Below, piece after piece: positions 1 through 8,912 of a stretch of DNA of 64,000 nt. Within the stretch, counting starts at the first letter, position 1. Every line of letters begins with the position of its first letter. Source of the DNA: Tissierella sp. MB52-C2 (lineage in GTDB: Bacteria; Bacillota; Clostridia; Tissierellales; Tissierellaceae); assembly GCF_030931715.1 (NCBI RefSeq), contig NZ_CP133261.1:1364001-1428000 (forward strand), read 5' to 3'. The notes below the pieces were generated by a model. That model worked only from the letters and a program-made list of their open reading frames with translations, did not search any database and was not told the origin of the DNA. The position numbers and the translations under genes are program-made.

Positions 1-2
1 CG

Positions 3-845
3 CTGCCAATCAGGTGCGCTTTATCTATTGTTAGCTTTAATAAGCAATTAGTAACTGATAGTAACAAGAAAATGGATGATGGTATGACAAAAATCAGCTT
101 TGAAAAAGCAGCAGAATTTGCACAACAACTTGTAGATAATACAAACAGAAAGAATACTTTTTTAAGCCTAGAAGAAGGAGCACATTTTTTTAACCGTGCA
201 TTTAACGACTATCGTAACGAATTTATTGATATGGGTAATAAGAAGGCAAATATTACAGATCAATATGTTACTTTATTGAATCATGTAAAAGATTTAGAGG
301 AGAAAGGTTATTTTGATACAGAAAACAGTATAGATTTTTATAATATGGAATACTATTTTGCTTTTGGCATTGATTTTGATATGCAAGCTGCTTTTTACAG
401 CTTACTGCCAGATACCTATGTTTATGCAATGCCATTGTCCGATGCCAATGGAAATGTTTATCTGAATCCAAATAGTGACATAGGTATTAGCAGTACCTCC
501 AAAAATAAAGAATTAGCATGGGAATTTGTTAAATTTTTATTATCAGATGAAGTCCAAAGCTTACCATCATTCTATGGTTTGGGCGTAAATAAAAAAGGTC
601 TTGATGCTTCAGTTGAAAGGATATTAAAGATGTATAACGATGGAAATAATGAAAAAGTTAGTAAAGAAGCATATAAAAGTCTTTTAGAAAAATGGATAAT
701 GGAAATCAATGCTTACGATACAAGTGATCCTATTATCACTGATTTTGTCTGGGAAGAGAGCAAGAAGTTTTTCGATGGAAAACAATCGGCAGAAGAAGCA
801 GCAAGGATATTGCAAGCAAAGATAGATAAATATTTTAACGAATAA
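3..845 (+). CDS. Sugar ABC transporter substrate-binding protein, C-terminal part (5' end outside window)
   Basis: The reading frame is open from the left edge, so the ATG at 72 is internal and the gene starts outside the window. The visible ~280 residues look like the C-terminal lobe of a family-1 extracellular solute-binding protein: SKNKELAWEFVKFLL is the typical late helix of sugar binders, and the protein ends in an acidic Ala-rich helix (EEAARILQAKIDKYFNE). It would capture a carbohydrate outside the membrane and pass it to the two permeases that start 21 bp downstream. The substrate cannot be read from the sequence, and the signal peptide and lipobox are not visible. A full-length but broken paralogue lies at 39896-41293. 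Confidence 0.8.
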   Translation: MPIRCALSIVSFNKQLVTDSNKKMDDGMTKISFEKAAEFAQQLVDNTNRKNTFLSLEEGAHFFNRAFNDYRNEFIDMGNKKANITDQYVTLLNHVKDLEEKGYFDTENSIDFYNMEYYFAFGIDFDMQAAFYSLLPDTYVYAMPLSDANGNVYLNPNSDIGISSTSKNKELAWEFVKFLLSDEVQSLPSFYGLGVNKKGLDASVERILKMYNDGNNEKVSKEAYKSLLEKWIMEINAYDTSDPIITDFVWEESKKFFDGKQSAEEAARILQAKIDKYFNE

Positions 846-866
846 CGATTAGGGAGAGATGATGAA

Positions 867-1724
867 ATGAAGAGGAACAATATAATACCAAGCATGATGT
901 TGTCAATTAGTTTATTGGGATTTTTGTTTTTTTATCTCTTCCCCTTTATCATTTCATTAATCTATGGATTGACTGATAATCCTATAAATATGAAGTTTGT
1001 TGGCTTAAAAAATTTCAGCGATTTACTTCAAAATAAATATTTTATGCTAGGACTTAAGAACACTGCTATTTTTATGGCGATTAGCATACCGCTTAACATT
1101 TTACTATCTTTAGTCATAGCATTAGTCATAAACAAATCTACAAAATATAGAAATCATTTCAGTCTTGTATTTTTAATACCTTTGGTCATACCATCAGCGA
1201 CAATCGCTTTTTTTTGGGAAAATCTTTTTAGTCTGAATGGTATTGTCAACAAATATTTAAGTGTCTTTGGTATAGAAAAAATAGACTGGTTTCAGAGTAA
1301 ATACGGTATGCTTGTTATGATATTTATATTTCTATGGAAAAACATAGGTTATAATATGGCCCTTTTTATCAGCGGATTAAATAATATTCCAGAAGAGTAT
1401 TATGAATGTGCTGATATTGAAGGCGCCAATTGGTTTCATAAATTTACAAAAATAACTTTGTTATATTTGATGCCTACCATATTTTTGGTATTGATTATGA
1501 CCTTTGTTAATTCCTTTAAGGTATTTAAGGAAATATACATTATTACAGGGGAATATCCCCATGAAAGCTTGTATGTTTTACAGCACTATATGAATAATAT
1601 GTTTCTATCATTAAATTATTCAAAGCTTGTTAGTGCTGTGTATATTTTGACTATTGTCATTGTGTTCTTTGTGGCTGTGGTATTTAAGACAGAGGATAGA
1701 TTTGCTAAGGACTTAAGAAGCTAA
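867..1724 (+). CDS. Sugar ABC transporter permease 1 (MalF/UgpA type)
   Basis: This is a 285-residue polytopic membrane protein with about six hydrophobic segments. Near residue 180 it has the cytoplasmic EAA loop of binding-protein-dependent permeases (ECADIEGANWFHKFTKITLLYLMP region), which docks on the ATPase. Length and the first-permease position match the MalF/UgpA/LacF family without the long MalF loop. It should form the channel together with the permease encoded 13 bp downstream. A GGGAGAG ribosome site precedes the ATG. A truncated paralogue at 41322 shares the GLKNFSD and VIPS segments, which shows that a second copy of this transporter once existed. Confidence 0.9.
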   Translation: MKRNNIIPSMMLSISLLGFLFFYLFPFIISLIYGLTDNPINMKFVGLKNFSDLLQNKYFMLGLKNTAIFMAISIPLNILLSLVIALVINKSTKYRNHFSLVFLIPLVIPSATIAFFWENLFSLNGIVNKYLSVFGIEKIDWFQSKYGMLVMIFIFLWKNIGYNMALFISGLNNIPEEYYECADIEGANWFHKFTKITLLYLMPTIFLVLIMTFVNSFKVFKEIYIITGEYPHESLYVLQHYMNNMFLSLNYSKLVSAVYILTIVIVFFVAVVFKTEDRFAKDLRS

Positions 1725-1737
1725 GGAGGCGGAAGTT

Positions 1738-2616
1738 ATGAGTAAACCAACATATTATTCTAAAAGAATTTTTCATATATCCTTATTAATTGCATTTTCT
1801 ATTATAGCAATAATTTATATTCTTCCCTTGATTATTACTTTTACCAACTCCTTGATGAGTATGAATGAAGTGAGTCGTCATTATAGTACTGCTGGAGACA
1901 TTTTTCATCCAGAGGGAAAGTTTGTTAATATGGTTATAATTCCGGAAAGGATTACACTATCCCAGTATATCCATATACTTGTAGAGAGTCCTGTATATCT
2001 CAATATGTTTTGGAATTCTGTTAAAATCGTTGTTCCTGTTGTTGTGGGACAATTATTTGTGTCCTCTATGGCAGCCTATGCATTTACGGTTCTTAAATTT
2101 AAAGGTAAGGAATTCTTGTTTTTTATTTATATTATTGTTATGCTGCTTCCTTTGCAGGTTACTTTAATGCCAAATTATATCGTCTTTGATTGGTTAAATA
2201 TGACAGATAGCTATCTAGCCATTATTCTGCCGGGTATATTTAACCCCTTTGGGGTATTTCTGCTAAGACAGTTTATGAAAATGATTCCCAGTGCCTATAT
2301 AGAATCAGCACAAATGGATGGGGCTGGGCATATTAGGATATTCTTTAGTATTGTGTTGCCTATGGTAAAATCAGGACTTGCTTCTGTAGCCATGCTTACA
2401 TTTATTGATTATTGGAATGTAGTTGATCAGGCTGTTATTTTCATTCAAGATACTTATGCAAAGCCCATGTCCTTATTTCTAGCCCAAATCAATCAAGGAC
2501 AGATGGGAGTATCCTTTGCATCATCATGTTTTTATATTTTTCCAGTATTGATTATATTGTTTTACGGTCAGGAATATTTGAAAGAAGGAATAAATTTATC
2601 AGGATTAAAAGGATAA
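1738..2616 (+). CDS. Sugar ABC transporter permease 2 (MalG/UgpE type)
   Basis: This 292-residue inner-membrane permease is the second half of the importer channel. The EAA loop is visible near residue 190 (ESAQMDGAGHIRIFFSIVLP), including the conserved Gly and the Ile-Leu-Pro end. A GGAGG site lies just before the ATG, and the gene follows permease 1 by 13 bp, so the two are cotranscribed and probably form a heterodimer. An extra extracytoplasmic segment between the first two membrane spans (about residues 40-75) is typical of the MalG group. The transported sugar is unknown. Confidence 0.9.
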   Translation: MSKPTYYSKRIFHISLLIAFSIIAIIYILPLIITFTNSLMSMNEVSRHYSTAGDIFHPEGKFVNMVIIPERITLSQYIHILVESPVYLNMFWNSVKIVVPVVVGQLFVSSMAAYAFTVLKFKGKEFLFFIYIIVMLLPLQVTLMPNYIVFDWLNMTDSYLAIILPGIFNPFGVFLLRQFMKMIPSAYIESAQMDGAGHIRIFFSIVLPMVKSGLASVAMLTFIDYWNVVDQAVIFIQDTYAKPMSLFLAQINQGQMGVSFASSCFYIFPVLIILFYGQEYLKEGINLSGLKG

Positions 2617-2638
2617 CATTAAGAGGTGATAAAAACAT

Positions 2639-4588
2639 ATGAACAGCAAAAAATTCATAAAAGGAATAAATCTATTTTTGGGAATTACACTTTTTCTAAC
2701 TTTTTTTTCTAAAACCATATATAATTTTAACCTTCCTACTGTAACAGTTGTGTCTCTTGTAGGTGGGAAATTACTTAATACAGTTGAAGGGACTTCACAG
2801 ATTACTTATAGAGATAGCTATGATATCTATGCAAAAAAAGAAGGTATAGTAAAAGATATTCTTATTAAGCCTGGTGATAAAGTGATAAAAGGACAAGCAC
2901 TTATAGAATTTGATCTAAATGAGGATTATATTGAGGAATTGACATTAGATATACGAAAAAAAGAACAGGATATTAAGCTTTTGAATATGAAATTAAATAA
3001 TTTGAAATCGGAGGATTTGACTGCAGAAAAAGGGAAAATCGAAAAGTTGAATACTGAGATTTTAGATATAAAGTCTGAAATAGAAAGGATTGAAGATGGG
3101 ACATATGAATCATTAAAAAAATCAGAATATGAGTTTAATATTGATATTGCGGAAAAAAAACTGAGTGATAAAAAAGAACAATTTAATTCAGGAATGACAA
3201 ATAAATCTGAGCTTAATGAAGCAGAGAATAACCTTGAAATAGCTAATATGCAGTATGAACAATATATACAATCTGAGAAAGAAGCTAAAAACGCCCTATT
3301 GAACGATAAACAAGAGCAAGTAAATAACTTATATGAAAAAACATTTTCCTTTGAGAAGGAAAATGAGTATGCAATTAAAGATTTACGCTTTCAAATAAGT
3401 GATATTGAGTCTGAACTTTCGATATTGGATAAAAAGCTAGAGCAAGAGACAGATGATATGACTATTGAAGAATTGACATTGAATATACGAAAAAAAGAAC
3501 AGGATATTGAACTTTTGAATATGAAATTAAATAATTTTGAATCTGAAGATTTAATGGCTGAAAAAAGGGAAATCAGAAGATTAAATGATGAAATTTCAGA
3601 TATAAAGTCTGAAATAAGAAGGATTGAAGATGGTAGATATGACTCATTAAAAAAATCAGAATATGAGTTTAATATTGATATTGCGGAAAAAAAACTGCGT
3701 GATAAAAAAGAACAGTTTAATTCAGGAATGACAGATAAATCCGAGCTTAATGAAGCAGAGAATAGCCTTGAAATAGCTAATATGCAATATAAACAATATA
3801 TGCAGTCTGAAAAGGAAGCTAAAAGTTCCCTATTGAACGATAAACAAGAGCAAGTAAATAGCTTATATGAAAAAACATTTTCCTTTGAGAAGGAAAACGA
3901 GTATGTAATGATGGATTTTCGTTTTCAATTAAACAATAGTCAAGCTGAGCTTTCAATACTTAATAAGAAGCTAGAAAAAGAAAAGAATGGTAAGATTATA
4001 GCAGAAGCTGATGGCATTATCATCGGTATAGAATGTGAAACAGGAAAGCTTATAAATAAAAATGATGTTTTGGTTCAGGTGAAGGATATGTCAAGTGAAT
4101 TTAAAACAGAGTTAGTTATTGATGAGGAAAAGCTAAATTTATTTCACATGGAAAGCCCTGTAGAAATAAAAGTAAGAGGAATTTCAGAAACTTTAACAGG
4201 AGAAATTCTAAGTATAAATCCCAATGGGAGTGAAGATGATACAAGACATAAAATAACTATAGCCATAAAAGATACTTCCTTTCAGTTGGCAGGGAGAAAT
4301 GCTGATATAAAGATTAAGGCCGAAAGTCAATTATACAATTCAATTATACCAAATGATGCAGTAAGGAAAGATACAAAAGGATATTATGTTTTGGTGTTGC
4401 GAGAAGAAAATAATGTACTGGGTAGAAATTACATCGCTCATAAGACCTATGTGGAATTGATAGATACCGATAATTCTCTATCAGCCATTAGAGAATTAAG
4501 CTTGTTTGAACCGATTATTGTAACTAGCACTTCTCCTATTGACTCTGGAAGTCGAGTAAAATATGAAGGTATTGGTGATAAAGAATGA
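2639..4588 (+). CDS. HlyD/MacA-like membrane fusion protein with duplicated coiled coil
   Basis: This 649-residue protein has one N-terminal membrane anchor (about residues 8-30), a lipoyl/barrel-sandwich half-motif (YAKKEGIVKDILIKPGDKV, about residues 62-82), a very long charged coiled coil (about 95-455), the second lipoyl half (GKIIAEADGIIIGIECETG) and a C-terminal beta-barrel region. That is the layout of MacA/HlyD efflux adaptors. The coiled coil is two near-identical units of 178 residues in tandem (DNA offset 534 bp from about 2935). Its place inside a sugar-import operon is unusual; the 3' end overlaps the next gene by 4 bp (ATGA), indicating translational coupling. It might be a scaffold linking the binding protein, the membrane and the wall, but this is inference. 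Confidence 0.8.
   Translation: MNSKKFIKGINLFLGITLFLTFFSKTIYNFNLPTVTVVSLVGGKLLNTVEGTSQITYRDSYDIYAKKEGIVKDILIKPGDKVIKGQALIEFDLNEDYIEELTLDIRKKEQDIKLLNMKLNNLKSEDLTAEKGKIEKLNTEILDIKSEIERIEDGTYESLKKSEYEFNIDIAEKKLSDKKEQFNSGMTNKSELNEAENNLEIANMQYEQYIQSEKEAKNALLNDKQEQVNNLYEKTFSFEKENEYAIKDLRFQISDIESELSILDKKLEQETDDMTIEELTLNIRKKEQDIELLNMKLNNFESEDLMAEKREIRRLNDEISDIKSEIRRIEDGRYDSLKKSEYEFNIDIAEKKLRDKKEQFNSGMTDKSELNEAENSLEIANMQYKQYMQSEKEAKSSLLNDKQEQVNSLYEKTFSFEKENEYVMMDFRFQLNNSQAELSILNKKLEKEKNGKIIAEADGIIIGIECETGKLINKNDVLVQVKDMSSEFKTELVIDEEKLNLFHMESPVEIKVRGISETLTGEILSINPNGSEDDTRHKITIAIKDTSFQLAGRNADIKIKAESQLYNSIIPNDAVRKDTKGYYVLVLREENNVLGRNYIAHKTYVELIDTDNSLSAIRELSLFEPIIVTSTSPIDSGSRVKYEGIGDKE
2935..4005 (+). repeat. 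Tandem 534-bp internal duplication in the coiled-coil region
   Basis: Two in-frame direct copies (about 2935-3468 and 3469-4005) encode the same 178-residue coiled-coil unit with few substitutions. Shared landmarks are RKKEQDI, KKSEYEFNIDIAEKKL, KKEQFNSGMT and EKTFSFEKENEY. Long stretches are identical at the DNA level, which points to a fairly recent duplication. Confidence 0.9.
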
Positions 4589-5745
4589 AAATAAAGAAAA
4601 GGGTCTTAATGATTTTGACTTTGATGCTGTGCCTAACCACAGGATTATGCTATCTTATAGGCCTATATATAGTAGAAAGCACAACTAATAACCTTTATAT
4701 GACGTCTATAGATAAAGATTCTACTTTCTTTAATGCCAGAGATATTGATTTCCTAAATGAGAAGAGACATCCTTTTACTTTTATAGCAAGAGAGTATATG
4801 AATGTTTCTTCTGGTATAATTGAAGGTCAGACAGAGATTATCGGAACAAACGAGAATTTTGCCTATATGAAGAAATTAAAAATATTATCAGGATCATTCT
4901 TTAATGAGATACATATTGAAAAAAATAGCAATGTAGTTGTATTAAGTAGTAAAGCTGCTTGGCATTTTTTTGGAAATAAACAAAGCGTAGGTAATGATAT
5001 AATCATAAGTAATGAAAAGTTTCAAGTAATTGGGGTGTTTGAAAAGGATTTAGCACAAGAAGATGAAATACTTTTATATATGCCTTTTTCAAAGTTAAAT
5101 CAACTTGCTTCTAATGAATTGAAAGTTTTAGATATATGGCTTCAACTTGACAATATATCGGAAGTGGAGCCAGTCATAATAGAAATGGGATATCTACCTA
5201 ATGACATAAATATTGTTGAAATAGATCAGTATAAGGATATTGTTATGCAACGTTTTAAATTTATTATTTTCATTGTTGGTATAGTTATTATCATTTTTTT
5301 ATGGAAAATGATATTGAATAATATAAGGATTTTAAAGCAAGAAATAATAGAATTTTTGAAAGAAAATTATATAAGAGATATATGGTCAATTTTTAGCAAT
5401 AGGAAGATTCTCTTTCAATTGCTATATTCCTTAGCTTATATGCTATCTGCTTTACTGATTTGGAAGATAATTCGATTTAAACCACGTATACCTAGTGAGT
5501 TTTTTATGTGGAGAGATTATAATTTTTATGTTTTTAGAGATATATTGGATTTTTATATACAGTCTAATATTGGAATCCCAGTATTACAATATCTAAATTA
5601 TTTAAATACTATATCTAATATATTGTTTTTCCTATCCATATTATCAGCTACATCTATTTTGTGTGTATTATCTAGAAGAAACCAAAGGAATCTAGTTCAA
5701 GAGGATGATAAATTAGAAAATAAAAATAATCAATCATTTATTTAG
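4585..5745 (+). CDS. MacB-like extracytoplasmic-domain membrane protein
   Basis: The protein has 386 residues: an N-terminal membrane span (about 7-29), an extracytoplasmic domain of ~180 residues resembling the MacB periplasmic core (VLSSKAAWHFFG, SVGNDIIISNEKFQVIGVFEKD), then hydrophobic segments near 222-240, 270-290 and 340-360. A classic FtsX four-helix permease with its conserved loop is not evident, so it may be a derived MacB/FtsX relative. It starts inside the stop of the fusion protein (ATGA overlap), making the pair resemble MacA-MacB, but no dedicated MacB ATPase is present; the only ATPase in the operon is the sugar-type one downstream. The function is unknown. Confidence 0.6.
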   Translation: MKIKKRVLMILTLMLCLTTGLCYLIGLYIVESTTNNLYMTSIDKDSTFFNARDIDFLNEKRHPFTFIAREYMNVSSGIIEGQTEIIGTNENFAYMKKLKILSGSFFNEIHIEKNSNVVVLSSKAAWHFFGNKQSVGNDIIISNEKFQVIGVFEKDLAQEDEILLYMPFSKLNQLASNELKVLDIWLQLDNISEVEPVIIEMGYLPNDINIVEIDQYKDIVMQRFKFIIFIVGIVIIIFLWKMILNNIRILKQEIIEFLKENYIRDIWSIFSNRKILFQLLYSLAYMLSALLIWKIIRFKPRIPSEFFMWRDYNFYVFRDILDFYIQSNIGIPVLQYLNYLNTISNILFFLSILSATSILCVLSRRNQRNLVQEDDKLENKNNQSFI

Positions 5746-5810
5746 AAATATCTTAATGAGAATTGAGCTGAAAGATATATGAAATTATATAGAGAAAGGG
5801 GAGATTCTAT

Positions 5811-6887
5811 TTGAAATTACAATTAAAAAACATTAGCAAGACATATGAGAATGGGTTTACCGCTGTAAAAGATTTTAATTTAAATGTTGAAGATAAAGAA
5901 TTTATAGTCTTTGTAGGACCTTCAGGATGTGGGAAAACTACTACACTTAGAATGATTGCGGGTCTGGAAGAAATAACAAGTGGAGAACTAAAAATTGATG
6001 GAGAAATTATGAATAATGTATTATCTAAGAATCGAAATATTGCTATGATTTTTCAAAATTATGCTTTATATCCACATATGAGTGTATATGACAATATAGC
6101 CTTTGGTATGAAAATACGTAAATTACCAAAATCAGAAATTGACCATAAAGTAAAAGAAGCGGCAAATATTCTTAATATTTATGATTTGCTAGATCGGAAA
6201 CCCAAAACATTGTCTGGTGGCCAACGTCAGCGTGTTGCCATGGGTCGAGCTATTGTTAGGGAGCCAAAGATCTTTCTCATGGACGAGCCTTTATCAAACT
6301 TAGATGCAAAATTAAGAATTCAAATGCGGGCAGAAATTGCTAAACTATATCATCGTTTACAAGCAACCATTATTTATGTAACTCATGACCAGACAGAAGC
6401 AATGACCCTTGGAACTCGAATAGTGGTAATGAAAGAAGGGGTAATCCAGCAAGTCGATACTCCCAAAGGATTGTATAGTCACCCTAAAAATATATTTGTG
6501 GCAGGATTTATTGATACACAAATAAATTTTATTGATGCAATAGTAAAAAAGATTAATGATAAAATTTATCTTCACTTCAATGGTATTGACATAATATCTC
6601 CAGAATCAATTGAAAATGTAATGGAGCACTATGTAGATAAAACAGTTATAGTAGGCTTACACCCTGAAGCTATACAGATATGTCAAAATAGTACAAAATA
6701 TGCAAAAGTAGATGTAGTGGAACATCTAGGTTCTGAGGATAATTTATATTTAGACTTATCTGGAATGAGTATTAATGCAAAGGTTAGCTCAGAATTAAAT
6801 ATAAAAGTTGGTGATAATGTAAAAATCTCCATTGATACAAAGCAAATGCATGTTTTTGATAAGACAACAGAATTGGCTATATGTTAA
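5811..6887 (+). CDS. ABC transporter ATPase of the MsmX/UgpC/MalK family
   Basis: This 358-residue ATPase drives carbohydrate import. Walker A is GPSGCGKTT (near residue 36), the ABC signature is LSGGQRQRVAMGRA, Walker B is IFLMDEPLSNLDAK, and the switch His is in VTHDQ. The C-terminal ~120 residues form the OB-type regulatory domain of MalK/UgpC proteins, so it belongs to a CUT1 sugar importer rather than a MacB exporter. The TTG start at 5811 is preceded by a good AAAGGGGAG site. A 65-bp gap separates it from the MacB-like gene without a visible terminator, so it is probably cotranscribed. It may serve several importers, as MsmX does in other Firmicutes. Confidence 0.93.
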   Translation: MKLQLKNISKTYENGFTAVKDFNLNVEDKEFIVFVGPSGCGKTTTLRMIAGLEEITSGELKIDGEIMNNVLSKNRNIAMIFQNYALYPHMSVYDNIAFGMKIRKLPKSEIDHKVKEAANILNIYDLLDRKPKTLSGGQRQRVAMGRAIVREPKIFLMDEPLSNLDAKLRIQMRAEIAKLYHRLQATIIYVTHDQTEAMTLGTRIVVMKEGVIQQVDTPKGLYSHPKNIFVAGFIDTQINFIDAIVKKINDKIYLHFNGIDIISPESIENVMEHYVDKTVIVGLHPEAIQICQNSTKYAKVDVVEHLGSEDNLYLDLSGMSINAKVSSELNIKVGDNVKISIDTKQMHVFDKTTELAIC

Positions 6888-6900
6888 TATTAGAAAAATG

Positions 6901-6929
6901 TTGACTTTATAAATAAAGTATAATAGAAT
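6901..6929 (+). promoter_or_regulatory. Promoter for the lysS T-box transcript
   Basis: TTGACT (6901-6906) and TAGAAT (6924-6929) are separated by 17 bp and lie just upstream of the T-box leader. An alternative -10 TATAAT at 6919 has too short a spacer. The call is by pattern only. Confidence 0.55.
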
Positions 6930-6935
6930 AATCAA

Positions 6936-7240
6936 AAGTAAAAAGATTATGAAGAGATGAGTAGATAGATTAAATTTTTTTACAGAGAGCTTCCATTGGT
7001 GAGAGGAAGTAAAAAATATTTATTGAAAAAAGCCTCTGAGTCTTACATTGAACCTAAAAATAGGGGATGATGTAACGGGAGCTCCCGTTAAAGAGCTAGA
7101 GTATAACCTGTTAACTATATTGTAGTTAAGAGACGTACTTGAAAAGGTTAATATGGTGACATATTAACAAACTGGGGTGGTACCACGAAGTAATTATCTC
7201 TCGTCCCCAAGACTTATGTCTTGGAGGTGAGAGTTTTTTT
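6936..7240 (+). ncRNA. T-box leader, lysine type, with terminator/antiterminator
   Basis: The leader has the stem I landmarks (GAAGAGATGAGTAGA, AGAGAGC, GGTGAGAGG) and the T-box sequence TGGGGTGGTACCACG at 7173-7187, followed by an intrinsic terminator (stem 7198-7233, U run 7234-7240). In the specifier position just before GCCTCTGAG the codon reads AAA (7029-7031), which matches lysine and the lysS gene downstream. Uncharged tRNA-Lys would pair with the specifier and the T-box bulge, stabilise the antiterminator and let lysS be transcribed. Confidence 0.93.
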
Positions 7241-7302
7241 ATTGTCACAAAGTAGAAATATGTAAAAAATCTATTTTGAAAAAATGAAAGGTGGTATTAT
7301 CA

Positions 7303-8823
7303 ATGTACGGCAACTATACAGATTTAAATAATTTAAGTGAGATAATGCAAGATGCTAATGAATTTATGGTAGAGAGAGTAAAGAAATTAACACAGCTTAA
7401 AGAATATGGGATTAATCCATATCCATATTCTTTCAATACAAGTTCTAACTCTAAGTATATATTAGAAAACTTTGATTCTATAGATAGTGAACAAGAATTT
7501 ATTTTAGCAGGTAGAGTTATGCTTTTAAGAAAGATGGGAAAGGTTACTTTTTTAAATATTAGGGATCAGCAAGGAACAATTCAAGTTTATATAAGTAAAG
7601 GCCATATAGGAGAAGAGGAATATAATCTAATTAAACTAATAGATACAGGGGATATTATAGGAGTACAGGGAAGTGCATTTAGAACAAAAACAGAAGAAAT
7701 AACTATAGATGCAAATAAAATCACAATGCTTTCTAAATCCATAAGACCATTACCAGAAAAATATCATGGGATTCAAGATGCTGATTTAAGACAAAGACAT
7801 CGTTCTCTTGATATGATAATGAATGAAGACGTAAAACAAAGACTTATTAATCGTTCAAAAGCTATGTCAGCCATAAGAGAATTTATGGCTGGAAAAGATT
7901 TTATGGAGATGGAAACTCCAATATTAGATACAAAATATGGCGGAGGAGAGGCAAAGCCTTTTGTAACAAATGTAAATGCGCTAAACTGTGAAGTGTTTAT
8001 GAACGTGTCCCCAGAATTATATTTAAAAAGACTTATAGTAGGAGGAATCGATAGAGTTTATACTATGGTAAGAGCCTTTAGAAATGAAGGTATAGATAGA
8101 ACTCATTATCCAGAGTTCACATTATTTGAATGTTATATGGCTTATGCAGACTATGATGATATGATGAGGCTTATGGAGCAGCTATACGAATATGTATTTT
8201 TAAAGGTAAAAGGAACGACTAAGGCAACTTATGATGGAATAGAAATTGATTTTAAAGCTCCGTGGAAAAGAGAGACTATGTGCAATCTTGTAAAAAAGGA
8301 TACTGGAATAGATGTAGAAATCCTTTTAAAAGAAGATATAGTGAGATTAATAAAAGAGAAGGAACTTTTATTAGAGGAGCAAGAGGAAGGGCTAGATTTA
8401 GAAGAAACTTCAAAGGGAGATTTAACTTTAATTCTATTTGAAGCTTATAGTGAGCAGCATTTAATAGAGCCTACTTTTGTAATAGATTTTCCATTAGATT
8501 CTTCTCCACTATGTAAAGTTCATAGGTCTAATCCAGAATTAATTGAAAGGTTTGAGCCTTATGCTTTTGGTGTAGAATTAGGAAATGCGTATTCAGAACT
8601 TAATGATCCATTAAGACAGAGAATATTGTTACATGACCAAGCTAATAAATTGAGAGCAGGGCTTGAGACAGCGAGCCCAATGGATGAGGAATTTGCAGTA
8701 GCAATAGATACTGCAATGCCACCAGCCGGAGGTTTGGGAATAGGTATAGATAGAATGATGATGTTCTTAACAGATTCTCCATCTATAAAGGATGTAATAG
8801 CATTTCCATTAGTAAGGAGATAA
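7303..8823 (+). CDS. lysS: Lysyl-tRNA synthetase, class II
   Basis: The enzyme charges tRNA-Lys with lysine in the cytoplasm. It has an N-terminal OB-fold anticodon-binding domain (about residues 60-155, with KMGKVTFLNIRD), class II motif 2 (RAFRNEGIDRTHYPEFT) and motif 3 (GLGIGIDRMMMFL) near the C terminus. The length of 506 residues is usual. The ATG at 7303 is chosen over the GTG at 7291 because the AAAGGTGG ribosome site lies just in front of it and overlaps the GTG. The gene stands alone behind a T-box and ends before a terminator, so it is a single-gene unit controlled by tRNA-Lys charging. Confidence 0.97.
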   Translation: MYGNYTDLNNLSEIMQDANEFMVERVKKLTQLKEYGINPYPYSFNTSSNSKYILENFDSIDSEQEFILAGRVMLLRKMGKVTFLNIRDQQGTIQVYISKGHIGEEEYNLIKLIDTGDIIGVQGSAFRTKTEEITIDANKITMLSKSIRPLPEKYHGIQDADLRQRHRSLDMIMNEDVKQRLINRSKAMSAIREFMAGKDFMEMETPILDTKYGGGEAKPFVTNVNALNCEVFMNVSPELYLKRLIVGGIDRVYTMVRAFRNEGIDRTHYPEFTLFECYMAYADYDDMMRLMEQLYEYVFLKVKGTTKATYDGIEIDFKAPWKRETMCNLVKKDTGIDVEILLKEDIVRLIKEKELLLEEQEEGLDLEETSKGDLTLILFEAYSEQHLIEPTFVIDFPLDSSPLCKVHRSNPELIERFEPYAFGVELGNAYSELNDPLRQRILLHDQANKLRAGLETASPMDEEFAVAIDTAMPPAGGLGIGIDRMMMFLTDSPSIKDVIAFPLVRR

Positions 8824-8861
8824 AAGAGCTTTGGGTTACAGCGAAGAATGTAGATAACATG

Positions 8862-8902
8862 AAAACCTTAGGATTTAAGTATTTATATCCTAAGGTTTTT
8901 CT
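8862..8902. terminator. Bidirectional terminator between lysS and the ABC exporter genes
   Basis: A 13-bp stem (AAAACCTTAGGAT pairing with ATCCTAAGGTTTT) is followed by T residues and preceded by A residues. It can terminate lysS from the left and the convergent exporter operon from the right. Confidence 0.85.
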
Positions 8903-8912
8903 ATGAATTAAA

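Noticed and set aside
4585-6887. The ATPase at 5811 as a MacB-type exporter ATPase for the MacA/MacB-like pair
   Set aside because: Its C-terminal regulatory domain and overall length are of the MalK/UgpC importer type, so it fits the sugar permeases rather than MacB.
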